Of a stretch of DNA of 64,000 nucleotides, positions 33,759 to 41,967 are shown piece after piece. Position numbers and translations under genes: made by a program. The DNA comes from Planctomycetota bacterium (GTDB lineage Bacteria; Planctomycetota; Planctomycetia; Pirellulales; UBA1268), in contig QWOP01000085.1 of NCBI GenBank assembly GCA_003669605.1, forward strand, positions 62,001 to 126,000, written 5' to 3'. How positions within the stretch are numbered: the first letter of the stretch is position 1; each line of letters opens with the position of its first letter. The notes below the pieces were generated by a model, which was not told where the DNA came from, did not search any database, and saw only the letters and a list, made by a program, of their open reading frames with translations.

Positions 33759-35687
33759 ATGGCGGGTACCATCCGCAGTGAAACCGACGATGGGGGGGTC
33801 CTCACGGCCTGGGTCGATCTTTCCGACCGGCCGGTGAATCTGCTCTCGGCCGCCGTGTGGGACGACTTGGAATTGTTGGTAGGCCGTGTGGCCCACGCGC
33901 CCCCCAGCGGTCTGGTGATCGCCTCGGCGAAGCCGGGCAGTTTTGTTGCCGGTGCCGATCTCCATACAGTCCTCGATCTCGACGACGACGCCCTCCGGGC
34001 CCACATTCTCCGCGGGCAGAGGATCCTCGATGAGTTGGAGTCTCTCCCCTTTACGACCGTGGCAGCGATTGCTGGCGACGCTCTGGGGGGCGGTCTGGAG
34101 TTGGCGCTGGCCTGCCGGCTGCGAGTGGTCGTCGATGATCCGAGAATTGGCCTCGGACTCCCAGAAACGACGCTTGGCCTCGTGCCCGCCTGGGGAGGCA
34201 CCAGCCGGTTGCCGCGGCGGGTAGGTCTTGCCGCGGGATTAAAAATGCTCGTCACCGGGAAGACCCTGCACCCGGCAGACGCCCTGTCCATCGGGCTGGT
34301 CGATGCGGTCGTCGCGGATGAGGAGTTGCTCGCTGTCGCGCGCCGCTTGGCGGCGGCACCCGCGGCGCTTTCTGCCAAGCCCTGGCCAGCCGATACCGCA
34401 GCGATCCTGGATCGCTCCAGGGCTGACACCCTGGCCCGGTCGGGCGGCAATCTGCCGGCACCGCGAGCGATCATTGATCTGGTGGAGACGGGCTGGAGAC
34501 AGTTGCCCGCGGTGGCAGCGGAGGCACAGCGGGAGACGCTCCTCCGTCTGCGGCGCAGCGATGCCTGTCGCCATCTGGTGCGACTGTTTTTCCTCCGATC
34601 TGCTGCCAAGCGCAGGGCTGCGATCGTGGCCGGTGGCACGCCGGCCCTGGTAAAGCACGCCGTGGTCGTCGGCGGTGGCACGATGGGGACTGGGATCGCC
34701 GTGGCCCTTCGCGGCGCCGGCATCGAGGTTCAACTGATCGAGGCTGACGATTCCTCGGCGGCGGCTGCCTCGGCCAGGCTCGCGGGCTGGGGGGAATCGA
34801 TCGCTGTTACCACCGACTTCTCTGCCGTTGGCCAAGCCGACCTCGTGGTCGAGGCGGTGGTGGAGTCGTTGGCTGCGAAACGAGAGGTCTTTGCCCGTCT
34901 CGATGAACAGGCGCCGGCGAGTGCTATCCTGGCCAGCAATACCAGTTCCCTGGCGATCGCTGCACTGGCGGCCGGCAGTCGTCATCCCGGCCGCGTGATC
35001 GGGCTGCACTTCTTCAATCCGGTGGCGAAGATGCCGCTGGTGGAGGTGGTGCGTTGGTCCGGCAGCTCGCCCGACGCGGTGGCCACTGGTGTTGCGGTTG
35101 CGGTTCGGGCTGGCAAGACTCCCGTGGTGGTCAATGACAGCCCGGGGTTTATCGTCAATCGCGTCCTCTTTCCCTATCTCGGCGAGGCAATCAGTGCGGT
35201 GGAGGCTGGGATGTCGGTCGCGGGGATCGACAGTGCGCTGCGTGCCTACGGGATGCCGATGGGCCCGCTCGAACTGGCCGATGAGATTGGTCTCGATGTT
35301 GTCCGGGCCATCTTCGGCGCTCTTCAGCGGCCTCTCGGCCAGCGGTTCGAGCCGCCGCCGCTGCTCGAGCGGATGGTGGCACGCGGCTGGTTGGGGAAGA
35401 AGAACGGTCGCGGTTTCTTCCTTCACTCCCCGGGAGCGCGGCCGATCCCCAATCCCGATCTGGTGGCGGAGTGTCGCGCAGCGGCCGACAACGCCGCCTT
35501 GCCGATCGCCGATCGGCTGGTGACGCGGATGGCCGACGAGGCCCGGATGCTGCTTGACGGAGGGGTTGTGGAATCAGCCGACGCGATCGATCTGGCAACG
35601 GTGCTAGGGATGGGATTTGCACCCTTCCGCGGCGGGTTGGCGACGGCCGGGGGACTTTCGCTGCCGATGGAAAGAATGCATCCCTGA
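33759..35687 (+). CDS. enoyl-CoA hydratase / 3-hydroxyacyl-CoA dehydrogenase fusion
   Basis: The 642-residue protein combines two fatty acid beta-oxidation steps. Residues 1-200 are the crotonase fold, with GSFVAGADLHTVLD (oxyanion hole), GDALGGGLELALACRL near 109-124 and LGLPETTLGLVPAWGG near 134-149, which supply the two catalytic Glu residues. Residues 300-630 are the NAD-dependent dehydrogenase, with VVVGGGTMGTGIAVAL near 302-317, SNTSSLAI near 394, LHFFNPVAKMPLVEVV near 415 and NDSPGFIVNRVLFPYLGEA near 455. It is somewhat shorter than the usual FadB (about 715). Nearby thiolase and FabG genes complete a beta-oxidation-like group. Confidence 0.92.
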   Translation: MAGTIRSETDDGGVLTAWVDLSDRPVNLLSAAVWDDLELLVGRVAHAPPSGLVIASAKPGSFVAGADLHTVLDLDDDALRAHILRGQRILDELESLPFTTVAAIAGDALGGGLELALACRLRVVVDDPRIGLGLPETTLGLVPAWGGTSRLPRRVGLAAGLKMLVTGKTLHPADALSIGLVDAVVADEELLAVARRLAAAPAALSAKPWPADTAAILDRSRADTLARSGGNLPAPRAIIDLVETGWRQLPAVAAEAQRETLLRLRRSDACRHLVRLFFLRSAAKRRAAIVAGGTPALVKHAVVVGGGTMGTGIAVALRGAGIEVQLIEADDSSAAAASARLAGWGESIAVTTDFSAVGQADLVVEAVVESLAAKREVFARLDEQAPASAILASNTSSLAIAALAAGSRHPGRVIGLHFFNPVAKMPLVEVVRWSGSSPDAVATGVAVAVRAGKTPVVVNDSPGFIVNRVLFPYLGEAISAVEAGMSVAGIDSALRAYGMPMGPLELADEIGLDVVRAIFGALQRPLGQRFEPPPLLERMVARGWLGKKNGRGFFLHSPGARPIPNPDLVAECRAAADNAALPIADRLVTRMADEARMLLDGGVVESADAIDLATVLGMGFAPFRGGLATAGGLSLPMERMHP

Positions 35688-35710
35688 CATGGCTCTTTGT
35701 GACAGCCTCT

Positions 35711-35773
35711 GGTTGTGTCAGAGTGCTGCGGACTCGCGACAGACTCGTGCCTGGAGTCTATCCACCGCCTGTT
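35711..35773 (-). repeat. partial dispersed intergenic repeat between convergent genes
   Basis: The plus strand reads GGTTGTGTCAGAGTGCTGCGGACTCG, cut here to its main blocks AGTGCTGCGGACTCG, GACTCGTGCC and TCTATCCACCGCCTGTT, in the order and spacing of the inverse copies. The GTGGAAAAA arm is missing. It occupies nearly the entire gap between the convergent hydratase-dehydrogenase fusion and the FabG-like gene, where it could act as a terminator. Confidence 0.7.
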
Positions 35774-35775
35774 CG

Positions 35776-36516
35776 TTACATGTAAAAGCCCCCGTTGACG
35801 TGGATCGTCTGGCCGGTGACGTAGTCGCTCTGTGGAGCGCAGAGGAAGCAGACCGCGTTGACGACGTCCTCGATGCGTCCGATGCGCCCCAGCGGGATCT
35901 GCTCAAGGAAGCGTGCGGTGACCTCGGCAGGCATCTCCTTGATGATCTCCGTTTCCACGAACCCCGGGGCGACGCAATTGACGGTGATCCGCTGCCGGGC
36001 AAACTCGCGGGCCGCCACCTTGGTCAGCGCCACGAGCCCGGCCTTGGCCGAGGCGTAGTTGGCCTGACCAAAAAATCCCATGAAGCCGGCTACGGAGGCG
36101 ATGTTCACGATCCGGCCGCCGGGGCGGAGAAGCGATGTGGCGTGCTGGAGAGTGTTGAAAGCACCGCCGAGATTGACCTGGACGACGGCGTGAAAATCAT
36201 CGGGTGTCATCTTGCGGATCGTCCGATCGCGGAGGATGCCGGCATTGTTGACGAGGATGTCGATTCCCCCGAGCCGCGCGGTGATCTCCTCCATCGCTGC
36301 CCCCACCCGAGCGTGATTGGAGACATCCGCCTCGACAACCAAGCCCGCGCCGCTGTCGTGGGCCACGCTCTGGGCATCAGCGAGGTTTCGCCCCGCCGCG
36401 TCGGCGACGTAGTTGACGACGCAGATGGCGCCGTGGGCAGCGAGGCCGCGGATGATCCCAGCGCCAATGCCCCGCGAACTCCCGGTGACCAGCGCCACCT
36501 TGCCGGTGAGGTCCAT
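35776..36516 (-). CDS. fabG: 3-oxoacyl-ACP reductase-like short-chain dehydrogenase
   Basis: The 246-residue SDR enzyme probably reduces 3-oxoacyl groups with NADPH. The cofactor loop VTGSSRGIGAGI (9-20), NNAGILRD near 86-93, a Ser near 138 and the YASAKAG motif near 152 (Tyr and Lys catalytic) are all present. The start at 36516 (MDLTGKVALVTGSS) matches the family exactly; an upstream extension of 47 codons is not similar to anything. The symbol is by family; it may serve polyhydroxyalkanoate or beta-oxidation metabolism given the thiolase and hydratase fusion next to it. The thiolase gene is divergent with a 190-base gap. Confidence 0.9.
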   Translation of the reverse strand: MDLTGKVALVTGSSRGIGAGIIRGLAAHGAICVVNYVADAAGRNLADAQSVAHDSGAGLVVEADVSNHARVGAAMEEITARLGGIDILVNNAGILRDRTIRKMTPDDFHAVVQVNLGGAFNTLQHATSLLRPGGRIVNIASVAGFMGFFGQANYASAKAGLVALTKVAAREFARQRITVNCVAPGFVETEIIKEMPAEVTARFLEQIPLGRIGRIEDVVNAVCFLCAPQSDYVTGQTIHVNGGFYM

Positions 36517-36658
36517 ATGAAAAATCCCTGCGGGGTGTGGTCGTGGGAGGTGCGGTCGATCGTGCGGTGATCGCCGGACCGACTGGAACGTGATGCGACG
36601 CTTGGAGAGCAGGGAACTCGAAGGAGAACTTTTCTCGCTGACTTGATCCCTGGTCAAT

Positions 36659-36664
36659 TAGAAT
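36659..36664 (+). promoter_or_regulatory. candidate -10 element TAGAAT for thiolase
   Basis: TAGAAT lies 42 bases before the TTG start of the thiolase gene and follows TGGTCAAT. No -35 box is clear. A minus-strand promoter for fabG should also lie in this gap but was not recognised. Confidence 0.35.
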
Positions 36665-36706
36665 GCCAGGGGGGCGATTTGGCTGTGGAAAGCAGGAGGG
36701 AATCTT

Positions 36707-37930
36707 TTGAATCAGCAGGTCCATGTGATTGGCGCTGCGCGGAGCGATTTTAAGCGAAACCTCCGCAAGGAAGGGAAATCGATCCGTGATCTGATCGTCG
36801 AGGCGGGGGCAGACGCGATTCGTGATGCCGGGATCGAACCGGCCGCGGTGGAGGCGGGCGTCGTCGGTAACTTTGCCGCTGGCCTCTACACCCACCAGCT
36901 CCACCTCGGGGCGCTGCTGATCGACATCGACGATGCCCTCTGCGGCATCCCCACGCTCCACACCGAGGCGGCCTGCGCATCGGGGAGCGTGGCGGTGCTG
37001 ACTGCTGCCCACTGGATCCGCTGCGGTCTGCACGACGTCGTGCTGGTGGTTGGTGCCGAACAGCAAAAGACGATGTCGCCCGCCGACGGATCCGAGGTGC
37101 TGGCTGCCGCCGGCGATTGGATCGGCGAAAAGCCGCGGTACGGCGCGCACATGATGCCGAAGCTGTTTGCGTCGATCGCGTCACGCTACCGCGATTGTCA
37201 CGGCCTCAACGAAGATACGCTGGCGACGGTGGTGATGAAGAACTACAGCCACGCCTCTCTCAACGACCTGGCACAGATGCGCGACGCCGCCATGACGCTT
37301 GACCGTGCCAGGACCGTCTGCGATTCCAATCCCTGCTTCGCTCCGCCGTTGAAGACGAGCGACTGTTCGCAGATCACCGACGGTGCTGCGGCCGTCGTTC
37401 TGGCATCCGATCGGGTGGCAGGACAGCGGGGTATGCGCCTCCTCGGCTTCGGCCATACAACCGACCGCCTCGATCTTGATCGCAAGCAGGTACCGGAATT
37501 TCCCCAGGCAGCGCGGGCTGGGGCGCTGGCCTTTTCAATGGCGGGAATTGGACCGCGGGAGATCGATCTGGCTGAGGTCCACGACTGCTTCTCGATCACG
37601 GAATTGGTCACTTACGAGGCGCTGGGGTGGGCTGCAGCCGGGCGGGCCGCCGAACTTCTCGCTTCCGGTGCCACGACGCTGCCGGGCTTGCGGAACTTGG
37701 TCGGCGTGGGGACATCACCGGCGTTCTCGATCCCCGTCAACACCGGAGGTGGGCTGATCGGCGATGGCCATCCGGTTGGCGCAACCGGGGTCCGGCAGGT
37801 GGTGGAAATGTTTGGACAACTGACCGGGCGGGCCGGCCAGCGCCAAGTCGAGGGAGCGACGCGGGGCCTGACGTTCAACATGGGTGGATCGCTGACCACC
37901 AACGTCGCCATGGTATGGGGACGGAAGTGA
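36707..37930 (+). CDS. thiolase family protein (SCP-x type acetyl-CoA acyltransferase)
   Basis: The 407-residue protein carries the thiolase signatures: HTEAACASGSVAV near 85-97 with the active Cys90, AEVHDCFSITE near 288 and GGGLIGDGHPVGATG near 345-359, where the catalytic His lies in GHPVGATG. The HDCFS version at the second motif resembles the SCP-x/archaeal acetyl-CoA acyltransferases more than classical FadA. The start codon is TTG, six bases after AGGAGGG (36694-36700), a very strong ribosome site. It is divergent from fabG and ends before a convergent redoxin gene. Confidence 0.9.
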   Translation: MNQQVHVIGAARSDFKRNLRKEGKSIRDLIVEAGADAIRDAGIEPAAVEAGVVGNFAAGLYTHQLHLGALLIDIDDALCGIPTLHTEAACASGSVAVLTAAHWIRCGLHDVVLVVGAEQQKTMSPADGSEVLAAAGDWIGEKPRYGAHMMPKLFASIASRYRDCHGLNEDTLATVVMKNYSHASLNDLAQMRDAAMTLDRARTVCDSNPCFAPPLKTSDCSQITDGAAAVVLASDRVAGQRGMRLLGFGHTTDRLDLDRKQVPEFPQAARAGALAFSMAGIGPREIDLAEVHDCFSITELVTYEALGWAAAGRAAELLASGATTLPGLRNLVGVGTSPAFSIPVNTGGGLIGDGHPVGATGVRQVVEMFGQLTGRAGQRQVEGATRGLTFNMGGSLTTNVAMVWGRK

Positions 37931-37961
37931 CTGCCACGCTGAAGGAATGGCCACGGCCACT

Positions 37962-38618
37962 TCAGCGGGCATCCCGGCGACGGGCTGTTTTGATCAGGCA
38001 GCCGACCGGGGCGGTCTCGGAGAGTTCCACCGGCCTACCGGCCAGCACCGCCTCGAGGGCGTCGGCGACGTGGCGGTGGCGGACGAGCGATTCCTGCGTG
38101 TCGTCGTCCATCGCCCCCATATAGACAATCCGTCGCGATCCATCGAGGACGAAGAATTCAGGTGTCCGCAAGGCTCCAAACGTCCGGGACAGTTCCTGCG
38201 AGGCATCGATGAGATAGGGAAAGCGGAAGTCCCGCGCTCGGGCTCGCTCCTGGATCGCCTCCAGCGACTCGGATTTTGCCTGGTTGGAGTTGATCGCCAC
38301 GACGGCCACGCGTTCCCCCTGGCCGGCGTAGTGGATGGCGAGATCGTTGATCCGTTCCTCGTAATCGACGGCGTACGGGCAGTCATTACAGGTGAAGACC
38401 ACGACCACTGCGTCAGTGTCGGCGAGATCTTCCCAGCTATGCTTTCGCCCGTCGGTGCCGGGCAGGCCGCTCCAGGCGGGGACGACGTCGCCGATGTTCC
38501 GCGTGGGATTGAACTCCCCGGCAAGCGCGCTGCAGGTGATCGTCACAGCGACGAGCAACGTGGCGATGATCCGGGGGAGGGGGAGCGGGGGTGATTTGAA
38601 GGGCAAGTCGGGCAGCAT
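37962..38618 (-). CDS. exported thioredoxin-like (redoxin) protein
   Basis: The 218-residue protein has a signal sequence near residues 15-33 (IIATLLVAVTITCSALAG) and a thioredoxin-fold AhpC/TSA-type domain. The redox motif is CNDCPY with Cys77 and Cys80 at the start of the first helix, followed by VVAINSNQAK near 106 and FEVLDGSRRIVYMGAMDD, shortened. This CNxCPY family is known in Bacteroidetes and planctomycetes as a peroxiredoxin-like exported protein. An AGGAGG nine bases upstream of the ATG at 38618 supports the start over an earlier one at 38675, and a TATTCT hexamer lies on its strand about 25 bases upstream. Confidence 0.9.
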   Translation of the reverse strand: MLPDLPFKSPPLPLPRIIATLLVAVTITCSALAGEFNPTRNIGDVVPAWSGLPGTDGRKHSWEDLADTDAVVVVFTCNDCPYAVDYEERINDLAIHYAGQGERVAVVAINSNQAKSESLEAIQERARARDFRFPYLIDASQELSRTFGALRTPEFFVLDGSRRIVYMGAMDDDTQESLVRHRHVADALEAVLAGRPVELSETAPVGCLIKTARRRDAR

Positions 38619-38702
38619 GGCGGTAGCCTCCTGGAAGCATCCAGAATAGGAACCGCGGTCCGCGCCGCCAACCACACCGGCCGCTCGACCAACGAGCCGC
38701 CT

Positions 38703-38814
38703 GTCGAAAAAATCATCCCCGAACCTTTTCCCCTACGGATATCCCCGGTTTTCTCCAGTGTTCCCCAACCACGACCGCCGTGTGCGGTCGGGCTGGCAGT
38801 GTCTCAGCAGCCTG
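38703..38814 (-). repeat. dispersed multi-hairpin intergenic repeat, diverged copy
   Basis: On the plus strand the order is GTCGAAAAAATCATCCCC, CCTTTTCC, ACGGATATCCCCGGTTTTCTCC, AGTG and then a perfect 7-bp hairpin CGACCGC-CGTGT-GCGGTCG (38772-38790), ending CAGCAGCCTG. It aligns with the copy at 29887 for its first 60 bases, but the CGAGTGC hairpin of the other copies is replaced by the different, equally good stem, a sign that the fold is retained. Confidence 0.8.
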
Positions 38815-38821
38815 CGAACCG

Positions 38822-39031
38822 TCAGATCCAACTGCCGACGGTGGTGAAGTCCTCGCTGGGCTCATAGGCCCACTGAGACTTATCCCGCACCACACTCACC
38901 ACAGCCGTCGTGGCTGGTGTAGCTGGTGGGGACACTTCGTGGAAATCGCTCGGACGGTCGTCGGTCGGCTCACCGTAAACGTCATGCATGCCGGCAATGG
39001 CGGCCAGGTACTCGGGGAAGTGTGGGTCCAT
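38822..39031 (-). CDS. small acidic protein, unknown
   Basis: The 69-residue product is short and soluble, with a mixture of acidic, Thr, Pro and aromatic residues ([20 protein letters not shown] at the start, [13 protein letters not shown] near the end). No domain is recognised. It is thought real because GGAGG precedes the ATG by nine bases and a TATAGT hexamer lies about 56 bases upstream on the same strand. Its neighbours are the redoxin gene and a repeat downstream, and a divergent isomerase. It could also be a spurious frame in a gap. Confidence 0.5.
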   Translation of the reverse strand: MDPHFPEYLAAIAGMHDVYGEPTDDRPSDFHEVSPPATPATTAVVSVVRDKSQWAYEPSEDFTTVGSWI

Positions 39032-39086
39032 GACAAAGGTCCTCCGTGACGGTCATGATCGGGTGGTTCACCACCGCTCTTGGTGC

Positions 39087-39092
39087 ACTATA
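39087..39092 (-). promoter_or_regulatory. candidate -10 element TATAGT (minus strand)
   Basis: Read on the minus strand, TATAGT lies about 56 bases before the start of the small gene at 39031. The 268-base gap to the isomerase holds this and a plus-strand hexamer; no gene is seen in it. Confidence 0.33.
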
Positions 39093-39233
39093 CGGACGCC
39101 GCCGGCGATGGGTCGCTCGACAGCTGCACGTGGCAGCGAATCCGCATTCCGCCGGCGACGGCTTTGGTCGGATGGGAGGAGTGCGCAGGCCATGGTGGCT
39201 GGATCGTTGCTGCCCGGAAATCCCGCGCGCCGG

Positions 39234-39239
39234 TATAAC
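39234..39239 (+). promoter_or_regulatory. candidate -10 element TATAAC
   Basis: TATAAC lies 60 bases before the isomerase ATG at 39300. A TTGCTG 21 bases upstream is too far for a standard -35 box. Confidence 0.35.
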
Positions 39240-39299
39240 GCTCTTTCCTGGCCGGAAAGTGTCCTGCCGGCAATTTCGGGCTATTCAGAGGGCGTCATC

Positions 39300-40241
39300 A
39301 TGCAACTCGGTTTTGTCAGCGCTATCCTTCCCGAACAGTCGCTCGAAGAGGTGTTCCGCACCGCCGCGGAGATTGGGTACGAGTGCGTGGAACTGATGTG
39401 CTGGCCCCCTTCGGCCGCCGAACGGCGTTATGCCGGCGTGACTCACCTCAACGTTGACGGCTTGACCGCTGCCGACGCCCGGCGGGTGCGAACGCTGGCG
39501 GCCGACTGCGGCGTGGCGATCAGTGGTCTGGGCTATTACCCCAATCCGCTCTCGCCGCACCCGGCCGAGGCGGCGGCGGCCGTCGAGCACATCGCCAAGG
39601 TCATTCGGGCAGCGGCAGTGCTGGGGATTCCGCGGGTGAACACGTTTGTGGGGCGCGACTGGCTGCGGTCGGTCGATGACAACTGGCCCCGCTTTCTGGA
39701 GACCTGGCGACCGCTCATGCAACTGGCCGATGAGCTCGAGGTGCGGATCGGCATCGAGAATTGCCCGATGTCATTCACGGCCGATGAATGGCCCGGCGGC
39801 AAGAATCTCGCCACGACGCCCGCCATCTGGCGACGGATGTTTCGCGATATTCCCAGCCCGAATTTTGGCCTGAATTTCGATCCCTCGCACCTCGTCTGGC
39901 AGCAGATGGATCCGGTGCGGCCGCTGGTGGAGTTTGCCGATCGTCTTTTCCATGTCCATGCCAAGGATGCCCGTGTGAATCGTCAACGGCTCGACGACGT
40001 CGGCATCCTGGCTCCGCCGTTGTCCTATCACGTCCCCAAACTCCCCGGACTGGGAGACGTTCCTTGGGGGCTGTTTTTCGCCACGCTCGGTGAAATCGGC
40101 TATCGGGGGCCGGTGTGCGTTGAGGTGGAGGACAGATCCTACGAGGACTCGTTGGCTGGCCGGAGGGCGGCGCTGGTGCAGTCACACACCTTCCTGCGGA
40201 ATTACCTCCCCCGGCGCGGTGTCGTTGCGGAGGGGGCATGA
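39300..40241 (+). CDS. sugar phosphate isomerase/epimerase (TIM barrel)
   Basis: The 313-residue protein has the xylose-isomerase-like TIM barrel. It starts [19 protein letters not shown], with GYECVELM as a conserved first metal strand near residue 28, [10 protein letters not shown] near residue 155, [16 protein letters not shown] near 190 (Asp and His ligands), [10 protein letters not shown] near 217 and [10 protein letters not shown] near 275. The strong ENC, DPSH, HAKD and EDR series is that of metal-dependent sugar isomerases/epimerases such as those acting on inositol or hydroxypyruvate relatives. Its stop overlaps the deoC start by ATGA, so the pair may act in one catabolic route. Confidence 0.9.
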   Translation: MQLGFVSAILPEQSLEEVFRTAAEIGYECVELMCWPPSAAERRYAGVTHLNVDGLTAADARRVRTLAADCGVAISGLGYYPNPLSPHPAEAAAAVEHIAKVIRAAAVLGIPRVNTFVGRDWLRSVDDNWPRFLETWRPLMQLADELEVRIGIENCPMSFTADEWPGGKNLATTPAIWRRMFRDIPSPNFGLNFDPSHLVWQQMDPVRPLVEFADRLFHVHAKDARVNRQRLDDVGILAPPLSYHVPKLPGLGDVPWGLFFATLGEIGYRGPVCVEVEDRSYEDSLAGRRAALVQSHTFLRNYLPRRGVVAEGA

Positions 40242-40972
40242 GCGACACGCCCACCTCTCCCTGCCCCGACGATTACGCGTCGATCGCCGGCTCAATCGAT
40301 CACGCCCTCCTCGATCCCACGCTCTGTGCCGCTGACCTCCGTGCCGGTTGCCGGCTGGCCCGGGCCTACGGTGTGGCGAGCGTGTGCATCGTCCCCTGGG
40401 GAGTGGGGCTGTGCGCTTCGATCCTCGCCGGATCATCCGTTCGGGCGAGCACGACGATCGGATTTCCGCACGGTGCCAACACCACCTCCACCAAAGTCGC
40501 CGAGGCGGTTCGGGCGATCGATGACGGCGCTCGGGAACTCGACATGGTGGTCAACCTCTCCTGGGTGCTCGACGGCAACTGGGACGCCGTCCGCGACGAT
40601 ATCGCTGCCGTCACCGATGTGGCGCATGCCGGCAGGGGGTGGGTGAAGGTGATCTTCGAGAACTGCTTCCTCGAGCAGTCGCAGAAGATCCGGCTGTGCG
40701 GGATTTGTGGCGACCTGGGGGTCGACTGGGTGAAGACGTCGACGGGGTTCGCTCCCGGCGGTGCCACCGAGGCCGATGTGGCCCTCATGCGCCGTCATGC
40801 CCCGGCTTCGGTTGGCGTCAAGGCAGCCGGCGGGATCCGCGACCTCGACACGCTCCTCCGCTATCGCAGCCTGGGAGCGAATCGCTGTGGCGCCTCGCGC
40901 ACCGCCGAGATTCTCGACGAAGCGCGCCGCCGCTTGGCACTGCCCGCGGTGCGGGATCACATCTGCCGGTAA
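40238..40972 (+). CDS. deoC: deoxyribose-phosphate aldolase
   Basis: The 244-residue class I aldolase splits 2-deoxyribose 5-phosphate to glyceraldehyde 3-phosphate and acetaldehyde. The reactive lysine is in [12 protein letters not shown], Lys166; the proton-relay lysine is in [10 protein letters not shown] near 196, and an Asp lies in ELDMVVNL near 99. GGAGGGGG just before the ATG and the ATGA overlap with the isomerase indicate tight coupling. The C-terminal end runs into the ketol-acid-reductoisomerase-like gene on the opposite strand with a 16-base overlap. Confidence 0.95.
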   Translation: MSDTPTSPCPDDYASIAGSIDHALLDPTLCAADLRAGCRLARAYGVASVCIVPWGVGLCASILAGSSVRASTTIGFPHGANTTSTKVAEAVRAIDDGARELDMVVNLSWVLDGNWDAVRDDIAAVTDVAHAGRGWVKVIFENCFLEQSQKIRLCGICGDLGVDWVKTSTGFAPGGATEADVALMRRHAPASVGVKAAGGIRDLDTLLRYRSLGANRCGASRTAEILDEARRRLALPAVRDHICR

Positions 40973-41967
40973 TCCTGCTCGGTGCGGCTGATGATGTCGT
41001 CGTCCCCCACCACAGTGTCGAGAAAGGGGCGGCAGGGATAGCCGCTGCGGTGTTCATCCTGGAGGGCATCGGCGAAAGCGCCGCTCTCAATCTCTTTGAG
41101 GATCCCACGCATCTGATCCCCCATCTGCTCGCGGTCGATCGAGAGGCTGCGGGTCATGCCGCCGAAGGCAGCGGCATAGCCGTGGGTGAGTGTGGAGGGG
41201 AGGAAGCCATCGCGGGCCATCTGGGCGAACGTCTCTGACATCTCACCGGAGAGATAGAGCTCCATCAGCAAGCCCAGCGGCGGCAGCCCCGCTTCCATGC
41301 CGACGTGAAAGGCCGAGAGGATCGCGGCGCCCAGCCACGGGCCGAAGGCCTGTTCCACGTAGAGATCGAGGAGCACCTCTTGGCGGGCGGTCATCTCGAG
41401 CGCGCCGTGCTTGAGCGAACCGGCGGCGCTGGCCAGTGCCAGGAGCCTCGGCCAAGCTTCGGAACTGGAGTCGCGTTCCACGCCGAGATAGGCCATGTAG
41501 CCGCGGCCATCGACGCTCCGCTGGCGGATCGCCTCACCTCCCATTCGGGGCGCGAAGAGCACGACGTCGACGCCGTCGGGAGGGGTCACCAGACCGTAGG
41601 CGAGCGCGTAGCCCGAGGCGAAAAGGAGTGTCGATCCGGGGCGGAGGCGGGCGCCGATCGCCGGCATCCGCTCGGGCTGGACCTCGTCTGGGAGGAGCAT
41701 CAAGGCGATGTCGGCCCTGGCGGCGGCATCAGCCAGCGGCAGGACCTCGAAGCCGTCGGCGCGTGCCTTCTCCGACGAGGCGTCGTCCTCGCTGCCGACG
41801 ATGATGCTACAGCCGATCGCTGCCCCCCCGAGGCTGTCACGGAGATTCAGGGCCAGCGGTTGGCCGAGGAGTCCGTAACCGAGGATGGCGATCGACTTCC
41901 CACGGAGAGCGCCGATGTCGGCGTCGCGGTCACGAAACAGGCGCGGATGGCGCGGCGGAGCATTCAA
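40957..41967 (-). CDS. ketol-acid reductoisomerase-like protein, divergent
   Basis: The 336-residue protein resembles IlvC: nucleotide loop AILGYGLLGQPLALNLRDS near 25-43, LMLLPDEVQPERM near 87-99, LFAPRMGGEAIRQ near 137-149, and the metal-site region MTARQEVLLDLYVEQAF near 193-209, where Asp and Glu align with the Mg ligands of IlvC. The GLLGQ differs from the family GSQGHA, and the residue corresponding to the catalytic His (HG) is changed to SG (LLFASGYAL). The start is the TTG at 41967 because GGGAGG stands six bases upstream; an ATG at 42006 overlaps the SCP2-like gene more. It is probably not the branched-chain amino acid enzyme; the function is unknown. Confidence 0.72.
   Translation of the reverse strand: MNAPPRHPRLFRDRDADIGALRGKSIAILGYGLLGQPLALNLRDSLGGAAIGCSIIVGSEDDASSEKARADGFEVLPLADAAARADIALMLLPDEVQPERMPAIGARLRPGSTLLFASGYALAYGLVTPPDGVDVVLFAPRMGGEAIRQRSVDGRGYMAYLGVERDSSSEAWPRLLALASAAGSLKHGALEMTARQEVLLDLYVEQAFGPWLGAAILSAFHVGMEAGLPPLGLLMELYLSGEMSETFAQMARDGFLPSTLTHGYAAAFGGMTRSLSIDREQMGDQMRGILKEIESGAFADALQDEHRSGYPCRPFLDTVVGDDDIISRTEQDYRQM

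Noticed and set aside
36706-36707. Insertion sequences or phage near the thiolase/fabG gap
   Set aside because: No transposase, integrase or terminal repeats were seen there or elsewhere in the window.
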